Positions 46,196-58,463 of a DNA stretch of 64,000 nt are shown here, in pieces. Source of the stretch: Colocasia esculenta (lineage: Eukaryota; Streptophyta; Magnoliopsida; Alismatales; Araceae). The notes under the pieces are model-generated. The model was not told the DNA's origin and did not search any database. It saw only the letters and a list, made by a program, of their open reading frames with translations. The stretch lies in contig JACBKR010001264.1 of the NCBI GenBank assembly GCA_014218235.1, positions 1,550,001 to 1,614,000 of the forward strand, in the 5' to 3' direction. Both the position numbers and the translations under genes were made by a program. Position 1 is the stretch's first letter. The number at the start of each line of letters is the position of its first letter.

Positions 46196-46708
46196 TGTGG
46201 CGGAACACCTCGGCCAAGTCCGTTAAACTGATAACGTACTTGATCCGAGTCCGCCTCCCGCGAACGGGCCGAAGCCTCGCAAGGGATACCAAACTACAGT
46301 CCATGTAAACACAAAGGAACACACCATTTCATATATATATTTCACAAGTTTACATAGCCATAACTTCAGAAAAGAAAAGAAAGTACAAGAGCCTGGGGCA
46401 TACCCCGAGGTACAACTGAAGAAAGTAAACAACTACCTACTTTATTACTGCTACACTGCACTACTACAGAGACTACACTGCTGGAACTACACTGCTGGAG
46501 GTACTGACCCTGCACCGCTACGACCCGGCTCTGAACTGGACGACGGTCGAGAAACGTCCTCCTCACTCTCACTTGTAAGAGTAGGGGTGAGCCTCGCGAG
46601 TCACTGGTTCAGTAGGGAACTCCCCCAAAACCGAGCAAACCAAAACCACAGGTACCAAGGCAGTAAACAGTACCAACAATTTATAGAACAGCTAAGCAGG
46701 ATATGAAA

Positions 46709-46858
46709 TGTAAGGCCCTTGATTTTTTTTTCTCTCTTGCTTGCTTAAGTATGTATATATATATAAGTGTATACTGTTGATGTATAGATTATTGTGCATA
46801 GATCTATTTATACGAATTGTATAAATTATTATTATTGTAATGTACATATTGTATACAA

Positions 46859-46931
<73 letters not shown>

Positions 46932-49546
46932 GTTATAGATTCTGCATATTTTAAGTGTGTTTTGTCGACCAGTCGGCGTCAACATCAGCTGACGTTGACT
47001 AGTAATAGGCGGCAATATCGATGGACCCCACTATGATTAGGCGACCAGAGATGTGGACGTCTATTTCCCAGATCTGTTACGCTTCCAGATCCAGAAACGC
47101 CTCCGGAAACTTCGCCATCTGTTTTAGAAACCTTTCCCCAACGGCTCTATGACTTACCCTTACGTATGTCTGGCCCTCAACCCTTTATATTGTCCAATTT
47201 CCGGCCAGATCTATCCCTTTTGACTCTTTTGTCAAAACCCTAAAGTTCTGGGCGAAAATCTGATCTTTGCAACCTCTGATCCGGCAATCGACGACTCTTT
47301 CCGGCGATTTTCCACGACTGAAGGAGAGTCTACACGTAGGAGAAGGGTTCCCCATCACCGGATAGCGTGCTACATCAACAAAGGACTCGGTGGAAGGAGG
47401 AATCGAAGGCTCTTTGGCACAGGCTGAGGAGAGCTTCTCCGACACAAATCGACGATTGTGGAATTTACCTAAGGCAAGTAACCTTCCCACACAGTCCCTA
47501 CATGTGTCTGGAATGTCCTAGGAATTTTTTGGATTTTCCCTCGTGTCCTGGAACCCCATTCAAGCGATTTTTCTGTGAACAGTTTGTGTTTTGCATGGAC
47601 AGGAGATTAACGGCACAATCTCTTGCCGTTAAGATCCTGAGTTGGCGGCAGTCTTTGATGCCGTTAACCTGCTAAACGGCTACCCCTTGCCGTTAAGTTC
47701 GTCAGACTGCAACATTATGCTGGTTTGACTTATATAACCTAGTTTCTGGGATTTTCCGCATGAGGATATAAGGTAAATTGTGTGTAATATAAAGTAAGCA
47801 ATATAGAATGTGCTATGTAACTTTGGTGAATTTTCGTTCACTGTAGAATTGTGGAAATTTCTGAAATTTAGTGCTTGAGCATGATTTAATTGTTACTGTG
47901 TGAATCTGTAAGAGATCAAGGTCAGAAAATTTATGTGATGTGTACACTATTAGTAGAACATGTTGTCAAAGTTTGGAAATTTTCTGCTGACTGTGTGAAT
48001 TAATATGTTTTATGGAAATAGAAATAGTGAGCATGACTAGATTGTATATAAAATATATCTAATTCTACGAAAGTAGATAAATCCCTGAAAATGTACACAT
48101 GATTGGTATTGTCAGTATGCATGTGAAGAATAAATTTTGAGACCGAATGTTAACAATATAATGAATTTGATTATTTTAATCAGTAATTTGATCACTGTTC
48201 TAATTTTAAAAATTAGTGAAATCATCATAAAAATGTGGAAATTTGTCTATGTTATGTGTGAACAGTAAGTAACCTGTGGTTAAAATTTCATGAGAATTGG
48301 TTAACCGTAGGTACAAATTTTGTTTATTCCATTTTAAATGATTCCTTAAGCCATGATTAATATAATTACTGTTTAAAACCTTTTTAATTACAGCATGCTA
48401 ATGACATATGAACTGATGTAACCTCACCAACAGTAGTACCATGAAAAGGAATCTGAAATATGTGTATAGATATGAACACAAGAAATGTGTCAAAAATGAT
48501 GTGAAATTTTGTATTAAAAATGTGAAAATGTGCCAAGGGTGACACTACTATCTAGAGGGCTGTGGAACTGTACTGTGGTAAAGTCCCCACGGGAAGGTTC
48601 AAGTGTGTGATATCCCACGAGCATTGGGATTAAATCCTAGAGGCGAACAAGTATCGCTGGTTAGGGTGGAGAGTGCTTCTCCCGGTTCTGCGCAGTAACT
48701 AAGAATTGTCACTAGTATGCCTAGGTGATGATTATGTGTTGTGATTAGTGTGTGTCCTTCTTTGGTAGTTTGGGCTATGTGTCACAGTATTAATAAATGC
48801 GAATTGTGTTAAGTGTAAGTGCATGTATAAATTGTGAGATTGTGAAAATAAAGCATGCTTATAGGTAATAATAAGTGTTACCTTGTACATGTATAAATGC
48901 TATGAACGTGTGATTGAGTTGACATATGATAATTGTAGAAAGCATGTGATAGGCATTTAGCTAGTGAATACTTCATATTAAATAAATGCCATGTGAAAAT
49001 GTGTAGAACTCATGTTTAGGATTCTAGTTGTTAAAGATTGTTAAATTCTTTGCCTAAATGTGATGTCAAATGTAAATGACATACAGTACATGTAATTTTT
49101 GTGTGTTTAGCGTTACTTGTTGAGTTCTATGAACTCATTCTTGCTTCGGCGTACAGGTATTGAGACTACTACTTCTTCTGAGGAGATCACTAGGAGCGAC
49201 TCGGAGCGGGAGTAGGAGATTGAGATTTGGACATATTATTGTATTTTCCCTTACCTGAAAAAGTATGTAATAAAGACTCTACGTAGTCTAATGTGGACAT
49301 TGTAATCTTTTGGTCTCTTATTTATGAACTGTTTAACTCTTTACTTCTATATAGACTGTGGATAGAATGTTGATGATGGAATGCAAATCCAACTTCAGTT
49401 CTTTAAAATTCTGTTGCCATGTGTTATTTATATTTGTGTATATTTCAACCTTGTATGTCATTGTTGGGTAAATGTCCCACTGTAATGACGTTCTTTATAT
49501 CGACGTGGGATGGTATATCTGTACCATTATAAAGAGGGTCGTTACA
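46709..49546 (+). repeat. I5: solo LTR of the O1 family, opposite orientation
   Basis: 2838 bp, begins TGTAAGGCCC and ends GGGTCGTTACA, the reverse complement of the O1 LTR ends. An exact 5-bp duplication TGAAA (46704-46708, 49547-49551) flanks it, and no internal domain is present: a solo LTR left by recombination between the LTRs of a full copy. It contains palindromes at 47607-47632 (perfect TTAACGGCA/TGCCGTTAA, 8-nt loop CAATCTCT), 47642-47667 and 47673-47696. It is diverged from the O1 LTRs, so it is another subfamily or copy. Confidence 0.92.
46862..46930. repeat. (TA)n(TG)n microsatellite
   Basis: A run of TA repeats followed by TG repeats inside the solo LTR I5. Confidence 0.95.
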
Positions 49547-51434
49547 TGAAAGCTGTAAAAGTACTCACCGTCTGCCGACTACGAAAAACAACTGTAATAA
49601 TTAAACGGCAAATTAGTACAAGTGTACAAGCTAAAATAGAGACAGCCAAACACGAGTCACGTGAACTGGTTCGCGACACCAGAGACTGACTCGGACAAGC
49701 TAACGCAGGTCTACCTCTCAGTCTCGCAGCCACGGACGAAAGGTCCAGCTGCCGCTCCACATGAAAAGGTCAAGCAACTGTGGAGACCAACTAAACACCA
49801 CCACCTGCGGACCACACGGTCACAGGCCCATGCTTGGCACCTCTGGAGACCCTGGCCTGGGCTCGCTAGAGTGAGGCACTAGAAAAGGACTAGCTGGGGA
49901 CCAATGTCGATTACTGGTGTCCGTACCCCCAACTACGAGCGCGCTACAAGTGACTAAAAGACAAGTATGGCAGTCACTGTCCCACTGTCGTCTTTCCCTC
50001 AGCCGGATGTACAACTCAAACACAGGAGTGAGGGTGTCCAGGTCAGACGACACAGACCTCGACGGTACAACATAAGTACCGGGACAAAGTCCCGAGCTAA
50101 CAGCCTGGCTCACAAAGAACCTAGGGCACCCAACTGGAGAGGTAACCACGGTAGGCGTCGTACTACTTGCCACGTACACCAAAACCACATGCAAGTCACA
50201 CACAAACCACGTGAAGACTCACGTAAACCGTGTGCACTAGTAGTCCACTACACGTGAACACGACGTAAGCACGTAAAGAACCAACCATCTGCGTACCCAG
50301 TACGCTAGTCTCAGAAACCACGAGCACTAGGTGCACCACAATTATCATTGCACTGCTCAATATCAACAAATATTCAATATATATCAATATTTAAACCAAA
50401 AGCATGCTAATGGCAACATCGACTGCCGTCGATGGGATATAAACGGCAAGGTATCTGGCCGTTAATCTCCCAGCTGAAGAACCTGGCGTCAAACGATGTT
50501 GACGCCAAGCTCCTCAGCTACCAGTTCTCACAGAAACCCTAGGCCGTTTCCACAAGTGTCCTCGGCCCTAAAACCTGCGGGAAAACACGAGGAAACACTT
50601 CTCTAACATGCATGCATTCCAATCAAACTAAAACAACATGTTTTATTCTTCAAATTGCTCAAACCACCCATGTAGCCCACATGGATACCATTACCCAAAA
50701 ACACAATTATCATGCAGATTCATGCTTTCCAATTGCATTATCACAACCTATAGGAACTAAAGGAATCATTCCCTACCTCAGGACGCGCTTAAACCTCCTA
50801 AATTCTCCCTGTTCACACCAAACCCTCCGCGAGCTCCCACGGCAATTACACCACGTCCCGATGTTTCCATGGCCGATTCGTCACCGTCTTGCGATCCACA
50901 TTCCTCCAATTATCCTTTTACAACTGTTGGAAGCATTGGGGAAGCAAGAGGCATGAAGACAAGGCAAGGGAGAGGGAGAATTAGAGTGAGAGAACTGCTC
51001 TCGGGTAAACCTATATTCTGCAGGTCGCACAGGTTGGCGTCAACAAGGTTGTCGCCAATCAGACCGCCAAGGCTAGACGTCCATATCCCTTGTCGCCAGG
51101 TTCATATAATAAACGTCAACACATATGGACGCCAACAAGTCAACGACCACACCTAGCCGCCAACTCCTACTCAACTGCAGCAGGTCCTATTTTATCTCAG
51201 GACCAAACCTGCACCATACCTGCACACATCACACGTCCAGACTACATTGGCCTCACAATGGCCTTCACAACTATCACACATATGATCCATAAGGATCCGA
51301 AAAGCACACGACGTTACATTACTATCATCTAAAAAGAAAATTTCGACCTCGAAATTGATAACACAACCCAAACTTAAACAACTTAAACATACACACCTTT
51401 ACAAGTACTATCATCTAAAAAGAAATACAAAAGC

Positions 51435-52583
51435 TTATTCAAACAGATAGGGATACCCTTTAGCCATTTCCTCGGCTAACTCCCAGGTATCCTCACCACC
51501 CAACCTATTTTCCCATCTCACTTTAACTAATTCAATTTCTTTATTTCTCAGCTTCTTTATCTTTCGATCCGTGATCTGCACCGGATACTTTGGCATAGTC
51601 ATATTCGGCCTCAGGTCATCACCTTGATAACTGATTATCTGAGCTGGATCTTCAATACACTTTCTTAACATAGAAACATGAAATATGTCATGAACATCTG
51701 CAAAATCTGCTGGCAAATCCAGCCTATAAGCTGTTTCCCCAATCCTTCCAATTACCTGGAAAGGTCCTACATACCTTGGGCTCAACTTTCCAGTCTTACC
51801 AAATCTCATAATACCTTTACTTGGGGAAACTCTCAAGAAAACAAAATCTCCCACCTCGAACTGAAGTGGTCTCCTCCGGTTATCTGCATAACTCTTTTGC
51901 CTACTTTGAGCTGCCTGCAATTTTTCCTTAATAAGCTTCACTATTTCTGTGGTTTGCTGAATCAATTCAGGACCCACTAATTGCCTTTCTCCCACTTCAT
52001 GCCAGTTCAATGGGGTTCTACATGGACTTCCATATAAAGCTTCATACGGTGCCATCCCAAGACTAGTATGATAACTATTATTGTAAGCAAACTCAACCAT
52101 TCCCAAATGATGCTCCCAGTTACCTCCCCAAACTAAACAACAAGCCTGCAACATATCTTCAATCATCTGGATAGTCCTCTCTGTTTGACCATCTGTCTGG
52201 GGATGATAAGTGGAGCTATATCTCAATTCAGTACCAATTACTCTTTGCAGACTTCTCCAAAAATCAGAAGTAAATCTTGGATCTCTGTCAGACACAATAG
52301 TCTTCGGAATACCATGCAATGGAACAATTCTTTCAACATAAACTTTTGCTAATTTATCCACTGTCCAAGACATACTTACTGCCACTGATCTACACACTTT
52401 AGTCAATCTATCAACAAATACCCATATTCCAATATGCCCGGAACTTGATCTTGGTAAACCTGCCACAAAGTCCAGAGTAATATCATCCCATTTCCATTGT
52501 GGGATGGGCAACGGTTGCAATAAACCTCAAGGCTTCTGATGTTCTGCTTTAATCTGTTGACAGATAACACACCTTGCAACAAA
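51435..52583 (-). pseudogene. pol: I4 integrase and chromodomain
   Basis: Last part of the I4 polyprotein. The zinc finger (EAHKSRYTIHPG, CVICQQIKAEHQKP) overlaps the two stops TAA (in EIA*FVARC) and TGA (in KP*GLL), at about 52530-52585. After these, 361 residues are uninterrupted to TAG/TAA at 51435: core with TLDFVAGLP, TIVSDRDPRFTS and SSTYHPQTDGQTE (D, D, E), GPY region LSPRYVGPFQVI, and chromodomain RWENRLGGEDTWELAEEMAK ending PYLFE. The catalytic residues all look intact. Confidence 0.92.
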
Positions 52584-54143
52584 TTATGCTATTTCCTTTT
52601 TCATATGAGGCCACCAGAAATACTTCCTCAAATCGTGGTACATTTTAGTACTACCCGGATGGATAGTGTACCTAGATTTATGAGCCTCCTCTAACACTCG
52701 CTGCTTTACTTCTCTTTCTGCTGGAACAAACAACCTGCCTCTGAGCCTAATCACACAATTATCATCAATGGTAACTCCTTCCATTTTTACAATTTCAGCT
52801 AAACTTACATCTGCTCTCTGAGCCTCAACAATCTGCCAATATAAGGACGGCTCTACAGCACTAGCAGCTAGTACTGCCCGTCGCTGACTACTGGGCACAT
52901 ACAAGGAGTTCTCCACTATCTCTTCATACAGCTTCCACTCTTTTATCATCATCAAACTTACATATGCCTTTCTGCTCAAGGCATCTGCTACAACATTGGC
53001 CTTACCCGGATGGTAAGCCAAACTGAAATCATAATCTTTCAAATATTCAATCCATCTGCGCTGACGAAGATTCAAATCTTTCTGTGAGAAGATATACTTC
53101 AAGCTTTTATGATATGTCAAGATCTCAAATCTCTCGCCATACAAATAATGCCTCCACATTTTCAAAGCAAACACAACTGCTGCCAATTCCAAATCATGAG
53201 TGGGGTAATTCTCTTCTGCTGGCTTCAATTTCCTGGACGCATAAGCTATCACTTTACCATGCTGCATAAGCATTGCGCCAAGTCCTCTTCTTGAAGCATC
53301 TGCAAAAACCACAAAACCACTACTTCCTGCCGGTAATGTCAATATGGGTGCTGTTGTAAGCCTCTTCTTCAATTCCATAAAACTTTTCTGACATTCACCG
53401 GATCACACAAAAGGCACACCTTTCCTAGTCAACTTAGTCATAGGTGCTGCAATCTTAGAAAAATCTTGAATAAAGCGCCTATAATAACCTGCCAATCCCA
53501 GAAAACTTCTAATCTCAGTAATTGTCTTAGGCACTTCCCATTTCATCACTGCTTCCACTTTACTTGGGTCCACTGCTACTCCTTTAGCTGAGATGACATG
53601 ACCCAGAAATTGAATTTCTTTCAACCAAAATTCACACTTACTGAATTTGGCAAACAACTGGTTATCCCTTAGCAACTGCAGGGCAAACCTTAAATGAGCA
53701 GCATGCTCCTCTTCATATGCTGAATAAATCAGAATATCATCAATAAAGACCACAATGAATTGGTCTAAATACGGATGAAAAATTCTATTCATCAGATCCA
53801 CAAAACCTGCAGGAGCATTGGTCAGCCCAAATGGCATAACCACAAACTCATAGTGACCATGTCTGGTTCTGAAAGCTGTTTTATCTATATCCTCCTCTTT
53901 AATTCTCAACTGATGGTACCCGGACCTTAAATCAATTTTAGAAAATACCTTTGCTGATTGCAACTAATCAAACAGATCATCTATCATCGGCAACGGGTAC
54001 TTATTCTAAATGGTCACATCATTCAACTTTCTATAATCAATACACATACGAAAACTTTCATCTTTCATTTTCACAAATAATACCGGCGCTCCCCACGGAG
54101 AATGACTCGGTCTAATAAACCCTTTCTGCAACAACTCTTCTAA
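52584..54143 (-). pseudogene. pol: I4 reverse transcriptase and RNase H
   Basis: Same frame as the rest of I4. RT motifs CIDYRKLND, RSGYHQLRI, MPFGLTNAPAGFVDLMN and FIDDILIYS (about residues 763-766 of the polyprotein), then FLGLAGYYRRF. RNase H: FADASRRGLGAMLMQ (Asp near residue 912), THDLELAAVV, and LTYHKSLKY, where the family has TDHKS, so a catalytic Asp is replaced by Tyr. Stops: TAG in TI*NKY (AAG to TAG), TAG in LFD*LQ (CAG to TAG) and TGA in FV*SGE (TGG to TGA). Confidence 0.92.
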
Positions 54144-56033
54144 TTACTTTTTCAATTCTTTAAGTTCTGTTGGTGCCATCCGATATGGAGCTTTAGAGAT
54201 CGGCATGGTACCTGGCAACAACTCAATGGTAAAGTCCACCTCTCTATGTGGAGCTAAACCAGGCAAATCTTCAGGAAAAATATCAGCAAATTCCCTAACC
54301 ACGGGAACTGCTTCCACTGACTGACTAGCTTCTACCAGACTTACCGAGGCTAAATAAGCCACACATCCAGCATTTATCAACTTTCTAGCTCTAATTGCAG
54401 AAATTAGAAACTTAGAGGTATAAAAAGGCATACCTTGATATTCAAATACTGCACCATTAGGATGACAAAATCTGATCATTTTCTTTCTGCAATCTAACAT
54501 TACTCCATAAGTCTCAAGCCAATCCATACCCAAAATAATATCATAATCTGTCAACTGCAGGGCATATAACCGACCCGACATCTGATTCCCTTCAATCATA
54601 ACAGGAACTTCATCTATATAGCTCGAAGTCAGCAGGAACTCACCTGAGAGAACCTCCACTACTAACTCACAAGGCTTTTCCTCTAAAGGATGAGTCATGC
54701 AATCCAGAAATTCTTCAGAAATGAAAGAATGAGAGGCACCCGAATCAAATAAAACTCTTGCTGAATAATCATAAAGATGTAAAGTATCTTCTATCATATT
54801 TGATGCCTCCGCCTGGGCTCGGGTGATAGCCATAACTCGGCCTCTTCCTCGCTGCTGCGGTACTCCTCTGCCACGACTTTTCTGCGGCTGCTGAAACTGC
54901 TGAGGCTGCTGCTGCTGCACACCTCTTCCATACCCATACTCTCTTGGATAGGGGCAATTGCGGATCAAATGTCCCGGCTGATTGCAATTATAACATCTAT
55001 ACCCTGGTAGAATAATAGGCTGCCTGGCAGTACTTTGCTGCGACTCCTCCACCTCTGGTCTACCACGACCTTGCTGAAATTGCTGACGACCTCCCCATCC
55101 TCTTCCTTTGCCTTTAAATGCTTGCTTCAATTTCTGACTCCATTTACCAAAGCCTGATGAAGAAGGTCCTGTCGGTGCTTTACCCTTACTCGCACCCACT
55201 GACTGCTGCGGTAGCCGAAAACTACCTGAGCCTGACTCGCCCACCTGACGAGTCCGAATAGACCTCTCCAACATAGCTGCTCTCTGAGCTGCTTCTTCCA
55301 CTGTTTTACACATGAGAGGTACTATTGCATCCTGCAACTCCACTCTCAAACCTCTAATGAAATACTCAACCATCATATTATTATCTGAAACTACATAAGG
55401 CGCATATCGGCTAAGCACCATAAACCTCATCTGGTACTCTAAAACTGAAGAGTTACCTTACTGGAGTGTCTGAAACTGCTCTCTCTTCACTTGCTGCACT
55501 TGAATCGAAAAGAATGTATCGTTAAATACATCAAGAAATTCTGACCAAGTAATAGCCTCTTCTGTCCTGCCTGCAAAGGTGGTCTGCATCTTCAATCGCC
55601 ACCATTCTAATGCAAAACCCCTCAACTGATAGGCAGCTAGCACAACTTTATCTGCTGCCAGACATCTCTTGGTCGCAAAAACTCTTTCAATCTCATGGAC
55701 CCAGTGTTCCGCTGTATCTGGATTCGGCCCTCCTGAATAAGTAGGCGGCTGCAATCTCATAAATTTCTCCACCTGCATCACTGGCTCCTCTGCTAATAAC
55801 ACTGGTGGTGGTGGTGGCACGGGTGCTACAAAAGGCACCTCTACTCCTGGCGGAACTGGAGCTACAGGTACAGTCTCTCCATCCCCAAGTGGCACTGCAA
55901 CCGGTGGTACCGGCGCCTGCTGATCCATCCTCCTTTGGATATCAGTGAGGCTCTCCCAGATCCTCTCTATCATACGCTGAGTGCTTTCCTCCGGATCGAC
56001 TCCTCCACCACCCCAATCTCTTCTATCAGTCAT
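54144..56033 (-). pseudogene. gag: I4 gag and protease
   Basis: Start ATG 56033 (MTDRRDWGGGG), 155 bp inside the LTR. Gag domain about residues 100-260; CCHC knuckle CYNCNQPGHLIRNC near residues 347-360; Gln-rich linker; protease with LFDSGASHSF (DSG near residues 430-432) and GMDWLETYG. Two in-frame stops, TAA at 55458-55460 and TAA at 54144-54146, both one C-to-T from CAA. No introns: contrast with O1 gag. Confidence 0.92.
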
Positions 56034-56173
56034 TTCAAACTTCTACATAAACAAAACACCATGCAAAAACAAAACAACAAATCATCAGAAACCAGGGTCC
56101 CTACCAGCAGTGTACAAAGACCGAAATAAGGCTATGTATCTTTCTAGTTCCCTTATATATTAACACGGACCTT

Positions 56174-56185
56174 GCTCTGATACCA
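56174..56185 (-). promoter_or_regulatory. I4 primer-binding site (initiator tRNA-Met)
   Basis: Minus strand TGGTATCAGAGC, an exact 12-nt complement to the initiator tRNA-Met 3' end, two bases inside the 5' LTR. Confidence 0.92.
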
Positions 56186-56187
56186 AC

Positions 56188-58463
56188 TGTGGCGGAACAC
56201 CTCGGCCAAGTCCGTTAAACCGATAACGTACTTGATCCGAGTCCGCCTCCCGCGAACGGGCCGAAGCCTCGCAAGGGATACCAAACCACAGTGCGTGTAA
56301 ACACAAAGGAACACACCATTTCATATATATATTTCACAAGTTCACATAGCCATAACTTCAGAAAAGAAAAGGAAGTACAAGAGCCTGGGGCATACCCCGA
56401 GGTACAACTGAAGAAAGTAAACAACTAGCTACTTTATTACTGCTACACTGCACTACTACAGAGACTACACTGCTGGAACTACACTGCTGGAGGTACTGAC
56501 CCTGTACTGCTACGACGCGGCTCTGAACTGGACGACGGTCGAGAAACGTCCTCCTCACTCTCACCTGTGGGAGTAGGGGTGAGCCTCGCGAGTCACTGGC
56601 TCAGTAGGGAACTCCCCCAAAACCGAGTAAACCAAAACCATAGGTACAAAAGTAGTAAATAGTACCAACAATTTATAGAACAGCTAAGCAGGATATGAAA
56701 GCTGTAAAAGTACTCACCGTCTGCTGACTACGAAAAATTACTGTAATAATTAAACGGCAAACCAGTACAAGTGTACAAGCTAAAGTAGAGACAATCAAAC
56801 ACGAGTCACGTGAACTGGTTCGCGACACCAGAGACGGACTTGGACAAGCTAACACAGGTCTACCTCTCAGTCTCGCAGCCACGGACGAAAGGTCCAACTG
56901 CCGCTCCACGTGAAAAGGTCAAGCAACTGTGGAGACCAACTAAACACCACCACCTGCGGACCACACGGTCACAGGCCCATGCCTGGCACCTCTGGAGACC
57001 CTGGCCTGGGCTCGCTAGAGTGAGGCACTGGAAAAGGACTAGCTGGGGACCAGTGTCGACTACTGGTGTCCGTACCCCCAACTACGAGCGTGCTACAAGT
57101 GACTAAAAGACAAGTACGGCAGTCACTGTCCCACTGTCGTCTTTCCCTCAGCTGGACGTACAACTCAAACATAGGAGTGAAGGTGTCCAGGTCAGATGAC
57201 ACAGACCTCAACGGTACAACACAAGTACCGAGACAAAGTCCCGAGCTAACAGCATGGCTCACAAAGAACCTGGGGCACCCAACTGGAGAGGTAACCACGG
57301 TAGGCGTCGTACTACTTGCCACGTACACCAAAACCACGTGCACGTCACACACAAACCACGTGAAGACTCACGTAAACCGCGTGCACTAGTAGTCCACTAC
57401 ACGTGAACACGACGTAAGCACGTAAAGAACCAACCATCTGCGTACCCAGTATGCTAGTCTCAGAAACCACGAGCACTAAGTGCACCAAAATTATCATTGC
57501 ACCGCTCAATATCAACAAATATTCAATATATATCAATATTTAAACCAAAAGCATGCTGACGGCAACATCGACTGCCGTCGATGGGATATAAAGGGCAAGG
57601 TATCTGGCCGTTAATCTCCCAGCTGAAGAACCTGGCGTCAAACGATGTTGACGCCAAGCTCCTCGGCTACCAGTTCTCACAGAAACCCTAGGCCGTTTCC
57701 ACAAGTGTCCTCGACCCTAAAAACTGCGGGAAAACACGAGGAAACACTTCTCTAACATGCATGCATTCCAATCAAACTAAAACAACATGTTTTATTCTTC
57801 AAATTGCTCAAACCACCCATGTACCCCGCATGGATACCATTACCCAAAAACACAATTATCATGCAGATTCATGCTTTCCAATTGCATTATCACAACCTAT
57901 AGGAACTAAAGGGATCATTCCCTACCTCAGGACGCGCTTAAACCTCCTAAATTCTCTCGGTTCACACCGAACCGCGAGCTCCCACGGTAATTACACCACA
58001 TCCCGGCGTTTCCTTGGCCGATTCGTCACCGTCTCACGTTCCACGTTCCTCCAATTATCCTTTTACAACCGTTGGAAGCATTGGGGAAGCAAGAGGCATG
58101 AAGACAAGGCAAGGGAGAGGGAGAGTTAGAGTGAGAGAACTTCTCTCGGGTAAACCTATATTCTGCAGGTCGCACAGGTTGGCGTCAACAAGGCTGTCGC
58201 CAATCAGACCGCCAAGGCTAGACGTCCATATCCCTTGTCGCCAAGTTCATATAATAAACTTCAACACATATGGATGCCAACAAGTCAACGACCACACCTG
58301 GCCGCCAACTCCTACTCAACTGCAGCAGGTCCTATTTTATCTCAGGACCAAACCTGCACCATACCTGTACACACCACACGTCCAGACTACATTGGCCTCA
58401 CAATGGCCTTCACAACTATCACACACATGATCCATAAGGATCTGAAAAGCACGCGACGTTACA
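56188..58463 (-). repeat. I4 5' LTR (right copy)
   Basis: Begins TGTGGCGG and ends GACGTTACA; followed by the target copy CTAAC. It has the same palindrome cluster as the left LTR at about 57555-57660 (for example arms CTGACGGCA/TGCCGTCGA, loop ACATCGAC). No gene; the short open frames here recur in the left LTR. Confidence 0.92.

Larger units (their letters stand above)
46196..51318 (-). repeat. I4 3' LTR (left copy), interrupted by solo LTR I5
   Basis: Two parts, 46196-46708 and 49552-51318, align with 56188-58463. Palindromes: 50407-50432 (CTAATGGCA/TGCCGTCGA, 8-nt loop ACATCGAC), 50440-50465 (TAAACGGCA/GGCCGTTAA, 8-nt loop) and 50484-50507 (perfect arms TGGCGTCAA/TTGACGCCA, 6-nt loop). 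No gene. Confidence 0.92.
46196..58463 (-). mobile_element. I4: complete Ty3/gypsy chromovirus inserted in the O1 protease gene
   Basis: Exact 5-bp duplication CTAAC (46191-46195 and 58464-58468). The element is 12268 bp including the solo LTR I5. LTRs: 46196-51318 (2280 bp without I5 and its duplicated target) and 56188-58463 (2276 bp). The single gag-pol frame is 56033 down to 51435, with the primer site at 56185 down to 56174. It is the best-preserved element of the window: no frameshift in gag-pol, only in-frame stops. Confidence 0.96.

Noticed and set aside
46862..46930. TA/TG repeat as a possible replication or matrix attachment signal
   Set aside because: Simple microsatellite; nothing beyond base composition supports a function.
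49820..50203. 127-codon frame in the I4 left LTR, repeated at 56969-57352
   Set aside because: LTR duplication; related frames occur in the I1 LTR but with disrupted sequence, so no protein-level constraint is visible.
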